This document shows positions 11,692-23,411 of a DNA stretch of 64,000 nucleotides, one piece after another. The position numbers and the translations under genes were made by a program. Every line of letters begins with the position of its first letter. Position 1 is the stretch's first letter. Origin of the DNA: Toxonevra muliebris (Eukaryota; Arthropoda; Insecta; Diptera; Pallopteridae); the NCBI GenBank assembly GCA_963691655.1, contig OY829327.1, positions 86,874,019 through 86,938,018 of the forward strand. The letters are read 5' to 3'. The notes under the pieces were generated by a model. It was not told where the DNA came from. It worked only from the letters and a program-made list of their open reading frames with translations, and made no database searches.

Positions 11692-12806
11692 TATTTATAT
11701 ATTTACTATTTTATGCATTCAATTTCCAATACACCAAAGTTACTGCTACTTGCTTCCAATAGCATTTCGATTTGAACATAGTCAACGTTCCTCATCCGCA
11801 CTCATAAGCGGGACAATAACAACAACAAATGGCGTAGTGAAAAGAAAGTAGAGTAGCAGTAGAAGATTCAAAAGCGGCAGAAAGAAATCCACTTTAATTT
11901 AGTTGCATTTCTTCACGCTACAAAACGCACGCATTAACGTGCTTGTGGTCAGCAGCAATGTGCTTAAACACAATATACGAGTCGACACAGCACTGCACTG
12001 TGTAGCTAAATTGTATAGAAAATATAAAATTAAATACAATATGAACAACAATAACAGCAACAAGCGTGCTGAAAACCACTTCCAACACACACACACACAC
12101 AAACACACATAAAATCTAGCGCTAAACTAAAGCTCAGCTTAATACAAAAACAATATCATGGAAAAAATGCAACAGCAACCACAAAAAGCAACAACTACAT
12201 ACACATGTAAGTGCTTCGCTACGTGTCCACTTAAGAAATCTCATAATAAATTGTAGAAAATGTGCGCGCTTAGCTTTTGAAGCTAGAAAAAGAAGCCAAA
12301 ACTAACATTTAGTTACGTATACATTTTTCGGTTGCTCTCTTTTTTGATGGCTTTTTTTTATGTATGTATGTATATGTGTGTGTCTGCCAAGTAGTTGTTG
12401 TGGTATGTGTGTTTGTGGTATGTACTCATATTAGTCCTTCGGTTCAATTTCTTCTATTTTTTTTGGTTTTGAAAATTTCATTTTTGCATAGTTTTTCTTA
12501 CTTGCTATGTTTTCAAGAAATTTTTTGTTTAAAAACATATTTTTAAAAGGCAAATATCGTTGTATTTTTTATGTGTTTCACACATATTTTCTACATTAAA
12601 TCTGCTGCTGCAAATATTTCGAGAATTATGAACAATAGCACAGGGTGCTTAGAAATTTGAAATTAATGAGTTTCAATAAATTTTAAACAGAGAGTTAGTA
12701 AAAATAATTGATAAAGCTAGAGATCTTAAAGATTGAATCTGCAACTGCTACCGTCATTGCTGAACATAGAAAACTGGGATTTACATTTGACAAAAGAGTT
12801 ACATAG
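11692..12806. other. Gene-free spacer
   Basis: AT-rich DNA with CA/GT microsatellites (12087-12109; 12364-12424) and CAACAA stretches. Open frames here (for example 11528-11851) show no recognisable domain. Confidence 0.5.
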
Positions 12807-12813
12807 TTGGAAT

Positions 12814-14127
12814 TCGGCTCTATGAAATATGGCCCCAGGAAAAATAGCCCCAAAACCAAAAGTGAAATATCACCCCAAAATATTCAATTATTTACAACAA
12901 CACGAAAATTTGGGGCCATAGTTCCAATTGTTTTGGGGCCATTTTGCCTTTTTTTGCTTGGGGTGTTTTTTCATTTTACAAAAAGGGCTTAAAAGTCCAA
13001 AAATATCAAAATTAAAAATTAAAGGCCATTTTCAGCTGTCATAAAGCCCATGGGCGTTGTGACCCCACGGTCCTCACGGTATTTATAGCTTCTAATGAAA
13101 TTTTGTTTTTACCATCGGTAATGCATTGCAAATTTAAAAAAACAAAGATTTTTTGAATGAGCTTCAAACAAGCAACATCAGTGAATCAGTGCGTTAAAAA
13201 GTGTCGATCAACAAAAGTTACCAAGTGAATTAAAAATGAAAAAATGATGAAGATAATAATGAACAAAGAAATTTTATTCACAAAAAAAAAAAGTCGCGAG
13301 GGAAAGTTCATTTTGGAAAAAATCGCGCGATTTTTTATAAATAAACTTTCCCGCGCGACTTTTTTTGTGGAAACAATTTTGGCTGCAAAGGTTTTTTATT
13401 CATAATTTCCTTATGAATATTTTTGAATAAAAATGAAAAATGATTGAGAAAACAATGAACAAAAAAAAAAAACTTTATTCACAAAAAAAAAAGTCGCAAG
13501 AGAAAGTTTATTTAGGAAAAAATCGCGTGATTTATTCCTAAATAAACAATCTCTCGCGACTTTTTTCTTGTGGAAAACATTTTTGGATGCAAGGGTTTTT
13601 TGTTCATAATTTCCTTAAGAACATTTTTGAATTAAAAAATGAGAAAATGATAAAGATAAGAATGAACAAAAAAACTTTATTCACAAAAGAAGTTGCGAGG
13701 AAAACTTTATTTAGGAGAAAATCGCGCGATTTTTTCCTAAATGAACTTTCGCTCGCGACTTTTGCGTTCTGGAACAAATTTTTGGCTGCAAGGGTTTTCG
13801 GTTCATAATTTCCTTAAGAATATTTTTACCTCTTTCGTCTTTAAATTGTAGTCCATTTCACGTGCTAAAAATATGGAAAGCAACAATTTTCCCTTTTGTT
13901 AATGTAAGATAAATGATACAATTAATGTTTTTTGCAAATTTTTCGAGGCATTTAAATAAAATTTGAGAGAAAAGAATATTGGGGCTCTTTTTCATTTTAT
14001 TTTAGGGCCATATTTCAATTTGTATGTTGGGGTAATATTACATATTGAAAAATGGTCCCACTTTTGGGGTGATTTTTCACCTTTGATTTTGAGGCCATTT
14101 TTTCCTGGGGCCATATTTTATAGAGCC
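12814..14127. mobile_element. MITE-like element with long inverted ends
   Basis: The ends are long inverted repeats: GGCTCTATGAAATATGGCCC on the left and, reading inward from the right, GGCTCTATAAAATATGGCCC; similarity continues through the next ~40 bases. TTGGAAT flanks both ends (12807-12813 and 14128-14134) as a target duplication of 7 bp, or 8 with one mismatch. GGGGCCA and GGGGTG motifs recur in both subterminal regions. The middle holds three tandem palindromic units. There is no transposase, so it is non-autonomous; a duplication of 7-8 bp fits a hAT-like element, not proven. Confidence 0.7.
13230..13835. repeat. Three tandem ~200-bp units, each with a ~90-bp palindrome
   Basis: Each unit contains AGTCGCGAG-type sequence, a central AATCGCGCGATT (AATCGCGTGATT in unit 2) and the reverse-complement arm CTCGCGACT. 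The palindromes lie at about 13279-13372, 13480-13575 and 13681-13773. The shared spacer includes GCTGCAAGGGTTTT and TTCATAATTTCCTTA (near 13400, 13600 and 13803), giving a period near 200 bases. CpG-containing hearts stand out from the AT-rich surroundings. Confidence 0.85.
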
Positions 14128-14134
14128 TTGGAAT

Positions 14135-14457
14135 ACTTACTTAAAAAATATAAGAACTCACGAAAGTTACTAGGGCTTTATGACCCTCTGTGTCTAAAAT
14201 TCGTCGTTTTGATTCCTGAAAATGTACCGCCAATTATAGACTTCTGAATTCATATATGCCCCTTTAAATGCACTAATTGATCAAGAGGGGAGAGTTTATT
14301 CTTTAAAACGAAAAGTTGACTTGGGTTATATTTCCTACTAAGACAACATTCAGAAACTCCGTATTTTTAATGCCTACTTTTTTAAAGTTTACTTCCTACT
14401 ATTTGTATTAATTAATTAATTATTTTTCTTAAAGGAAATTTCTTTGGCATGCTCAGT
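14135..14457. other. Gene-free spacer
   Basis: About 320 AT-rich bases between the MITE-like element and the long inverted repeat. Nothing recognised. Confidence 0.4.
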
Positions 14458-16931
14458 GAGCTTGCCTATGAGATATATGAAATCTGCAAAGTTCGATTTT
14501 TTCCTGCTCCTAGTGGATTTTCTGAAAGATTATATGAGAAAAATAAGATTTTGAAAAAAATATTGAGGTCTCTAGTGGAAAATAGCCAGTCGGTTTTGAA
14601 TCAAAGGCTCACAAACGGGCTTTGAAAAGGTAAATAGTTTTAATCGTTAATAACTTCTAAAATATTGAATTTTGAGTAACTATTTCGAAAACACTTTTTT
14701 TTAAGGATACCTAGGGCAATATTTCGTTCTTAGAAAGTTTTGATCTACCAGTGAAATTTAACCATGTTTTGATCGAAAATCTGTAAATTTTGCTCAAAAT
14801 TTCCATGGGAAAAATTCTTTAAACGAATTTTTTTCCATTTTTTAGAGGTCATATTTTTTGTTTAAAAATTTTATATTATAGAAAATTAAATGAGAATGGA
14901 TTCAAAAAGAAAAAAAGTTTATTAAAATTGTTTATTTTTAAGAAAAATTAGCCGTCTCAAAGTTAAAAAAATCGATTTTTTGATTTTTTTTTGAATTTTG
15001 AGTTTATTTATAGGTTGACGAATCTTTATACAGTAGAATCGTGATAATTCTTAGCCCGTTAATTCGAAAATCTCATTAATTTGCAACAAGCTGTTGGAAA
15101 AAATCGCTTTAATTCGCAAAAATTCCATACATTTTTGTCCTTATATCATCGCTATATCGTATTGTTTTTTCAGTACAAGGTCTGTTTAACTTCTTATAAA
15201 TCGTAATTGATTACACAATGCAACAAAAATTTTATGCGCAAGATTTTCGAACGGTTTTAAAGTAACTTAGATTCGCTGATTACGACTGCGTACTCAGTTT
15301 TTCTCCATCACATCTAGTTCTCCCACAATATGGACCTGAAGTCAGAAAAAAATGGGGTCTTCAGGGCCTATTAAGAAATTCCTTTAGTTCAACAGATACG
15401 TATATGATGTGTGAAGCAAATTTGTTGAACATAAAGAGATAAAAAATTTTTGAGTACTCTGTTTTTCTCCATCTCCTACCCTTCCTCTTGAAAATGGGGT
15501 TTTAAACCCTCTTTTTCGATAAAACGCCGATTAAACAAAAACCGTTGAAAAAACTATTGTATTGTTTTGGAAAAAATATTCCTTGTTAAAAAATACAGGG
15601 GGTCCAAGAACAGAGGAATAACCTACGAGGTGCACGTTGTGTAGAATAATGCAAAAACCGAATTATTTGCATTAGAACCAACCCACTCACACTACGTAAG
15701 TAAATAATGGAATTGTTTGTTGTTGTAATTGCATTAGGCTTCCATGTGGAGTCAATAAAATTTAAACAAAAAAAAATTATTTAATTGATTGAAAAAACAA
15801 ATTTTTTTTGACCCTTGGTTCAATCCCATGTGGAGCCCACAAAAATTTTTTTTTTTCAATCAATTAAAAAATTTTTTTAATTTTGTATGCTCCACATGCC
15901 CAATATAATTAGTGTGGCTTGGTTCTAATGCAAATAATTCGGTTTTTGCATTATTCTGGAGAAAACGTACCTCGTTCATTATTCTGATGTTCTGAGACCC
16001 CCTATAATTTTTAACAAGTAACATTGTCGCCAAAAACAGTTTAATAGTTTTCTCTACGGTTTTTTTTTATCGACCATTTATCAAAAAAGGCAGTTTAAAA
16101 CCCCATTTTCAAGAAGAAAGGTAGGAGATGGAGGAAAAAAGCGGATCCAAAAAGTATTTATCTCTTTGTGCTTAATAACTTTGCTTCAGACATCAAATTC
16201 GTATCTGTTGAACTAAAGGAATTTCTTAATAGCCCCTGAAGACCCCATATTTCTGACTTCAGGTCAATATTGTGGGAGAACTAGATGTGAAGGAGAAACA
16301 CTGAGTACGCAGTCGTTATCAGCGACTCTAATTTACTACAAAACCGTTCAAAAATCTTGTGCATAAAATTTTTGTTACATTGTGTAATCAATTACGATTT
16401 ATAAGAAGTTAAACAGACCTTGTACTGAAAAAAATACGATATAGCGATGATATAGGGACCAACATTTTTAAAAAACTTTTTTTTTTTTTTGAATCCATTC
16501 TCATTCAATTCTCTATAATATAAAATTTTTAAACAGAAAATATCACCTCTAAAAAATTGAAAAAATTTCGTTTAAAGAATTTTTCCCATGGAAATTTTGT
16601 ACAAAATTGACAGCTTTTCGATTAAAACATGGTTAAATTTCAATCGTAGAGCAAAACTTTTTAAGAGCGAAATGTTGCCCTAGGTATCCTTAAAAAAAGT
16701 GTGTTTGGAACAGTTACTCAAAATTCAATATTTTAAAAGTTATCAACGATTGAAGCTATTTACCTTTTCAAAGCCCGTTTTTTTGAGCCTTTGATTCAGA
16801 ACCGACTGGCTATTTTTCACTAGAGACCTCTACATTTTTTTCAAAATCTTATTTTTCTCATATAATCTTTCAGAAAATCCACTAGGAGCAGGAATAAATC
16901 GAACTTTGCACAGATGGGCAATCTAATGCTC
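14458..16931. repeat. Long inverted repeat (foldback), ~1.1-1.35 kb arms
   Basis: The arm at 14458-15809 returns in reverse complement at 15841-16931, separated by a loop of about 31 bases (ACCCTTGGTTCAATCCCATG lies in it). Examples of matched segments: CTGCTCCTAGTGGATTTTCT near 14503 with its complement near 16872; ATGGACCTGAAGTCAG with its complement near 16256; GCAAAAACCGAATTATTTGC with its complement near 15930. By eye the outer 400 bases agree at roughly nine positions in ten. The left arm is longer because it holds about 210 extra bases (about 14925-15138), including a CAGTAGAATCGTGATAATTC stretch that resembles a pogo-type terminal repeat. No protein is encoded. Confidence 0.88.
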
Positions 16932-17293
16932 ACGCTGTATATAGAATATATAGAATAAATAGTGCTATGAATTTCACTTTCTCTCTCTCTTTTTAATATG
17001 CCATGAGTAGAAAATAGAAAAATAGCAAAGAGAACAGAAAAAATTTAAAAATATAAAATGTTTCCGCTTTTATTGTGTCCTGCTGCTTTTTGGTAATACC
17101 AACTCCAACTATGTGCAACAACAACTAACGTTACGTAGTGGTAGTGGTAGTTTTCTGCTTTATTTACAAAGCTTATCTGACCACGTATGCTGGTGTAGAA
17201 AATTGTTTCTGAAATTGAAAAACTGCAATGTAGAAGATGAGGGTCAGTTTCAGTCAGCAGCACAAAGCTGCTGCTTGTTTATCTACACATATA
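16932..17293. other. Gene-free spacer
   Basis: AT-rich spacer with a short CT run near 16980. Nothing coding recognised. Confidence 0.4.
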
Positions 17294-17301
17294 CATAGAT
17301 G

Positions 17302-18368
17302 CAAGGCCGTATTTAGGGGGAGATTTTGGGGGTTCTGACCCCCCCCCCCCCGAAATCTGAATACTTTATTCTAATTTTAGAGATTAATTGCCAATGGATG
17401 GAAAAAAAGTCAAAATAAAATCTATTTAACGATATTTTTTACTTCCATCGGTTTTTTTTTCTAAAAAGTCATATATAAAAGAAATAAATTTGAAATCTTA
17501 GTTATACTATGCGATCAAATCCGATTTGTTTTCTTCGACATGAGGTTTGACTACGGATTCAAAAAGAGAAGGTGATGCTGAGTAATCCTGCATTCATAGT
17601 TTTTCTAGGTCAGTAACTGTTTTTGATTTAAAGTTTCGTCCTGAATCAGTTTGAAAAGATGAAAAATTAATAAAAATAGAAAAAATTATCGGATCCTTGT
17701 AAAATTAGACTTGCTTGAACCCCATTTTTTCCTAAAACGTGACGTGATGGGAAGTTTTTGACCTCAGATTCGTGTTCAATGTGAAAAATTCTTTCGCAAA
17801 AACTCCATCTTATTAGCAAAACCCATGCAGTTTTAGGAGGCAATCTTAAAGTATAATTAATTTTTTAACGCATTATTGCTGTGACTGTGATTTCAATGCT
17901 GTGACTTCACGAATTTAGGGAATATATATATGCCAACCTCATCCGGGTTCCTTATCATTGATAATGGCTCAAACTCCCAATGATGATCATTTGAAAAAAA
18001 TGAGCCTCTACTATTTTTGGTAATTTTTTTGAGGTTGGGTACATCATCAGTAGTGGGAAGTCAATGAGTTAATGAAATTATGTCCTTCACGATAAAAAAA
18101 GCATTAGAATGCACATTGAATATTTACTTGAAAAAATTTAATTTGATTATTCACTGAATTTTTTGTCACTTTTTTTGAGGTTAAGATTAAAAAAATCGGA
18201 AAATTTTTCCTAAAATTTTAATTTTATAGGGTCCATCAAATGTATCATCGATTTAATTTATTGTATTTAAAAATCAGTTTGATAAAAATTAATTATGAAT
18301 ACTTTCTTCGAATGAAAACCCCCGCCCTCCCCTCCCCCCCCCGAAAAAAATTTCTGGCTACGGCCCTG
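17302..18368. mobile_element. Non-autonomous hAT-like element with perfect 8-bp target duplication
   Basis: The left end is CAAGGCCGTA and the right end, reverse-complemented, is CAGGGCCGTA. CATAGATG stands on both sides (17294-17301 and 18369-18376), a perfect 8-bp duplication as made by hAT transposases. Just inside the left end comes a G-rich then C-rich block (GGGGGAGATTTTGGGGG, then about 14 C), and a C-rich block precedes the right end. The 1067-bp body has no transposase frame. The end of another copy opens this window (1-75). Confidence 0.85.
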
Positions 18369-18376
18369 CATAGATG

Positions 18377-21300
18377 TATATATTTTTCTATTGTATGCTT
18401 GTAGAAGTATTGTACCGTTTTTGTCTTGCATTGTATGGAGAAGGTGCTGCATGTTGTGTTTAAATAGATATAAAAAAAAAAGAAAACTTTTTCTTTCGCT
18501 TAAACCGAAAATATCGCTAGGATAAAGTGAAATGCAAAACCACTAAAAATGTATAAATTATTTGCATGCAAAGAAAAATAATGGATTTTTGTTGGCATAA
18601 ATTCATTTGCATTTACATATGAAATTTTGGCTGTAATTCATTTGGTCAGAATAATTGCGCGCCTCCAACCAAATTGAAATAAATATAAATTAAAATCGTA
18701 TTTTTTTTTTTTTTTCTGAAATTTATTTTTCCCTAATCAAAACCAAAATCAAACAAATATCACAAAACAAAACTTTGCAGCATTTGCATCATTATACAAT
18801 TTTATCTCATTTATGGTAATTTATACACGCACAAATACACACACACAAACACACACAAACGCACAATTAATTTCGTTACACTTTATCGCGTTTTGGAATA
18901 TTGTGTAAATTTGAATTTCAGATTAGGAAAATAATAATTGAAGAGGCATAAGTTAAAAATAACTTTTTTCATTAAAAACACATATACATACTCACACTGG
19001 GTGAGTGAAATTCGTTTCATTTACGTAATTAAAATAATTGTAAATTGACAATATTTAAAATAATTTTCGTCTATGATAAATGTATATACAAAATTAAACT
19101 AAACAAACAACATGAAATTGCTAACGAATCTGGGAAGCGGTAGAAGGGAGGATCGAGGTGAGTGAAAATGTGAAAATGCTATGCCATTCAAAAAAAGCAC
19201 GCAACAAGCATCAATAATGTCAGTCAGCAGTGACATCCAGACTCTGTTTTGGTTTTGAAAGCGACAGAGAGAGAGAGAGCGAGAGAGAGGTGGGGGTGGA
19301 GGACATTGGCCCGTAGGAATCTGTTTGAAATATGTAGCTTAGATAAAAGTGATGGATATATATTTGTTAAGAAAAACAAAAGAAAGTAATGAGAAAAACA
19401 TATCTTAAAAAGAAATAAAAATATTTAATTTCCTAAGATCGCTTTGCTGTACTGAGCTGCTCTTTAGAAGTTTTACTCAGTGAGATAGCGAGTTAAAACG
19501 AATTGGGTATACTTTTTTAGAAAAGAGTTGATTAAGTTGCGAAATTTGAAAATCTTTATGCTCATTAAGGAATTTTGTTGTCACTTGGGATTCTAGTTCC
19601 ATCCCAAAATCATTACTTTATTTAAATTCCTACCAACTCTTCAGCTACACAGCCAACTACACTTGTGCGTATGAATTTGTGTGGGTGTGTGCCTGAATTG
19701 CATACAAACAAAACACAAATTGCAAATTTCCAACAATTTTGTGTCATTGCGGTTGAATGATGATAATTCGCTAAAATTGCAATGATTGTAATTTGATATT
19801 GTATTTTTCCAGCAGCAGAAACCCAAAAATAAAAGCAGAAAATGCCAAAAAAAAAAAAGTGGGAAGAAAAACATATGAAATCGAGTACGCCGATGACCAT
19901 GAAGCGACACACAACTTTCGCTTTGCTTTTTTCCCCCTATTTGACTTTCTGTATGTAGCAAATAAATGCAACAACTTTTTCTGCGTGCAATGAATATGTA
20001 AACAATATGTTGAGTGAATGAATGAATGAATGAATGAATGGATATATGCACAAGTGGTGCGGGCACGGGCGCGGGCGCGGCGCACAATAGCGATTCAATT
20101 GCATGCAATTCATTTAGGTATACTCCCAATACTCGCACGATCGCTTTCTCTCTCTCTCTCTCTCTCTTTCTTGACCACCAATTAACGCATGTCGTCGCAT
20201 CCGGAGCAAAATATAATGTGGCAGAACCTATGTGTGTGGATATGTATACATGTGTATATGAGTGTGTGTGTAGGTGTGTACACATTGTGCGTGGTGCGGT
20301 TACATATCGCGTATGTATGTTTACGCAAGAGAATGCAATTTAAATTGCATTAAAATTGATTGAATTTACTTGCATTGCACACATACAGACACACAAATAA
20401 GAATCGTGAGCTTGTGTATGTGTTTGTTAAAATTGAAGTGTGTAAAGAAAACCTAAAAGTGGGCAATAAGAATTTAATTAGCAGGCGGTTATCGGTGGTG
20501 GTGCAGCTGAATCGTTTTTTAATTTACGGAATACTTTTAGGCGCACTTAAAATCTGCCATTGTAAATTAACTACAATTTAATATAATTTTGTTCACTTGT
20601 AAATTATTCTTATTAATATTTAATTTGTTTTGTGTGCGTGTGTGCGTTTGTGTGTGCGTGTGTGTTTATTCATTAATGCGGTAGAACTTCCATTACTAAC
20701 TTTTGTATTATTTTTTAATGTATGCATAATTTAATAACTTGCTTGCTTGTTCGTATACTTTCAGGCACATAAATAAATCAATTATTTAAATGCATTAACT
20801 GTGGTTTCGTTGTTGTTGCTGTTTTTTTTTTTGTTTTTTTGAATCAATGATTAATTGTGTTGAATTTTTTCACATTCTCTATATCTCGTTAATTGTAGTG
20901 TGAAGTGCATTCAAAATTTAATGAATGATTTAATGATATTTAAATAAAATATACACACCCACACACACACACACACACACATGAACGCAATCGAACGCAT
21001 ATTTAAGTAATCGTAAAGTGCCATTTTTCTGCATTCAGTAATGATTTTTTTTCCAAAAATTTTAAAATACTCTTGAATGTTGTTGGCTATTGCGGTTGCA
21101 ATTTGCAAGCAAATGTTATTGTAAGTATCGTAAATTTGCATTACATTGTACAAAAATGTTTTTAATTTTAATTTTTTTATTTTCGCTTTGTTGTTGCTAT
21201 AATTGGCGATTGCTGCGATATTGCGCTATAAGTGCGTAGTCGAAATGATTAATGAATAAATGATTAATTAATATTTACAAAATTGTGAATTTGTAAATTT

Positions 21301-22444
21301 TTTTAACCCCTTTCCTTGCGCCCTGTTGTCTTTTTCCAGCAATTATTTAGTAATTTTTGTTATTTTACAAAAAAGTTCATGTCTTTATTTTCTTGGCATT
21401 TTGTGTTAAAAAATTTATTTATTATTTTATTTTTTTTTTTGATTAATTGAAGTTTTTACTCATTTAAAATTTGTTTGTTGCTCGGAAGCTTAAAATATAA
21501 ATAGATTGACGTAGAAATATTTAGGTTTTTGAAATCGTATTAGTTTTAATGGGGTAATTCTTCAACTCCGGGAATGTTCTTTCTTTTACTGAGAACTTTA
21601 TTCAAAATTATAGGTCGAATTGTTGAGGGCAGTTGATGCTTTAAGTGAGATGGAAGATCAGTACTAAATAATACAAACAAAATGATATTTTTTATCAGCC
21701 CTGTCAAGTGTTGTATGGAGTTATTCGTCCCTCCTGCCCTCTCGCCCCTCCTGCCTTTTCCTTTCTTTTGTCCACCCTCTTTTCTTCCTTTTATGCTTCC
21801 TTTACGTTCACCTGCGTGTCTTGCATTGCATAGAACTTAAAAAAGAATATAAGAAATATACAAAATAAAAGCTTTTAATCATTTGTAGTTAAAACTGTGC
21901 ATAACTTTGTAAAAGCAGTTAAAAATAATTGCAAGCATCATTGCATGAAAGCTCAAAGTGTAAAAGTAGTGAAATTCTTTTTCAAACAAAAAAAATAAAA
22001 GCAACGTAACAATAAAACAAAAAACTTACATAAAAATTACACGCTTTGGTCACTTTAAACTATTTCTCGATTGCTTTTACTGCTGCTTATGCTTGAAAAA
22101 ATAAAAAAAAAACAAAATATATATATATATAAGTTTTCACCTCTGGCAAAAGTTTTCTCGGCGTTGAGCGAACTCGCCGAAAAACAACTCTGCACCTTGT
22201 GGCAATTGCGGCTTCAATGACAAAATCGACGAAAAAGCAGCAACTTGAAGGAAAAAGAAAAGTTTGTCCCAAGCAGCAACAACACCACCGACAACAACAA
22301 CAATAGCAGCAACATAGTTTTGCTAACTGCGTTTCCGCTTTTTGTCTCTGCTTAAATATTAAGCATATATGTAGCTGGATAAAGAGAAATAAAATATATC
22401 CTTGCAAGTTTTCTAAAGAAATTGAAGCTAACTGGAAGAAAGAA
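18377..22444. other. Gene-free spacer with many microsatellites
   Basis: Holds a GA run (19265-19289), (GAAT)n at 20015-20040, a CT run (about 20147-20167), GT stretches (20235-20280, 20630-20665), a CA run (20953-20980), an AT run near 22120 and CAA/GCA repeats (22263-22312). The large open frames (19641-20285 minus, 20038-20343 plus, 22087-22449 minus) are translations of these repeats. One short possible exon at 19112 is listed separately. Confidence 0.55.
19112..19157 (+). CDS. Possible 5' coding mini-exon (very weak)
   Basis: An ATG in a good insect start context (AACAAACAACATG) opens 15 codons, MKLLTNLGSGRREDR, which run into a strong splice-donor consensus GAG|GTGAGT (GT at 19158-19159). 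I see this as a candidate first coding exon of a spliced host gene. There is no matching downstream exon in this window and such short motifs occur by chance, so confidence is low. Confidence 0.12.
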
Positions 22445-22559
22445 GCCAAAACCAGTGGCGGTTCTAGGATTTGGGTTTAGGGGGGGGGGGGGCTGATTTT
22501 ACTAAATTAAAAGATAAATATCGGACTCACTATCGACGAAAAACTGGAAAATTTTATCA

Positions 22560-22760
22560 AGTACAGATTAAAAATTAAAAGATAACTGGAACAAAACTGA
22601 GACCAAAATTCAAACTAAAATTGGATAGAAATTTAGGCAGAAATTTCGACCAAATTTCAAACTAAAATTCAAATACTTTTTTCAGATCGAAGTTCAAACC
22701 AAGAAAAGAACCAAATTCTGATCAAAAATCTAAATCAAAATGAGACCAAATTCAGATCAA
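22560..22760. repeat. Degenerate AAATTCAGACCAAAA-type repeats
   Basis: Loose repetition of motifs such as AAATTCAAACTAAAATT, CAGATCAAAAT and AGACCAAA. The same loose array resumes at about 23220-23400 and 24640-25075, on both sides of the inserted DD37E element. Confidence 0.5.
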
Positions 22761-23411
22761 AATCTTGATTATGACTTTTCTGATGCCTTTATATTGTTAA
22801 ATGATCTATTTTGAGAAAACAATTTGAAGGAAATTTTAATTCCCTTTGAGAAAAAATTTTGATGAAACAATTTGATACATCTCTATTTTTTTGGGCCATT
22901 TTTGGTTGAAGCAAAAACCAGAAAAAAAATTAAATTAAGATAATAGTTGATTTGGAAAGTACTTTAAACGAATTTTTAAAATATATATTTATATCACTCT
23001 TAGCACCGATATCACTATTAATATCGGCCTGGTGGTGAGTTTACGATCTCACAACTCCGTAACCAAGCACTTCATTTTTATGAAAAATTAAATGCGTTCT
23101 TGAAGCCTTAAAATGTAAACATATCTTTATTTGACCAAAAAACCAATACATTTTGAATTTCAACGAGATTCGTACACGCTTTCGGGTACCGGGCAACAAC
23201 CTGTTAAAAAAAAAAACAATGTTCAGACCACGAATCGGACCAAAATTCCAAAAAAATCGACCAAAATGAGATCGAATTCTGGTCAAACTCAGACTGAAAA
23301 CCCAACAACTCAGACCAATAGTTAGACAAAACTTTAGCTTAAAAGGACACCAAATACCGAACGAAAGTAACCCAAAACTCAGATCAAAAACTAGTAACAC
23401 ACACACGTGTT

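Noticed and set aside
19641..20285. Minus-strand frame of 214 residues
   Set aside because: Built from GT/CA, GAAT and CT microsatellites (THTHSYTHVYISTH, REREREKA, SIHSFIHSF); not a gene.
22087..22449. Minus-strand frame rich in Cys (120 residues)
   Set aside because: It is the complement of CAA/GCA trinucleotide repeats and of A-runs; no domain, low complexity.
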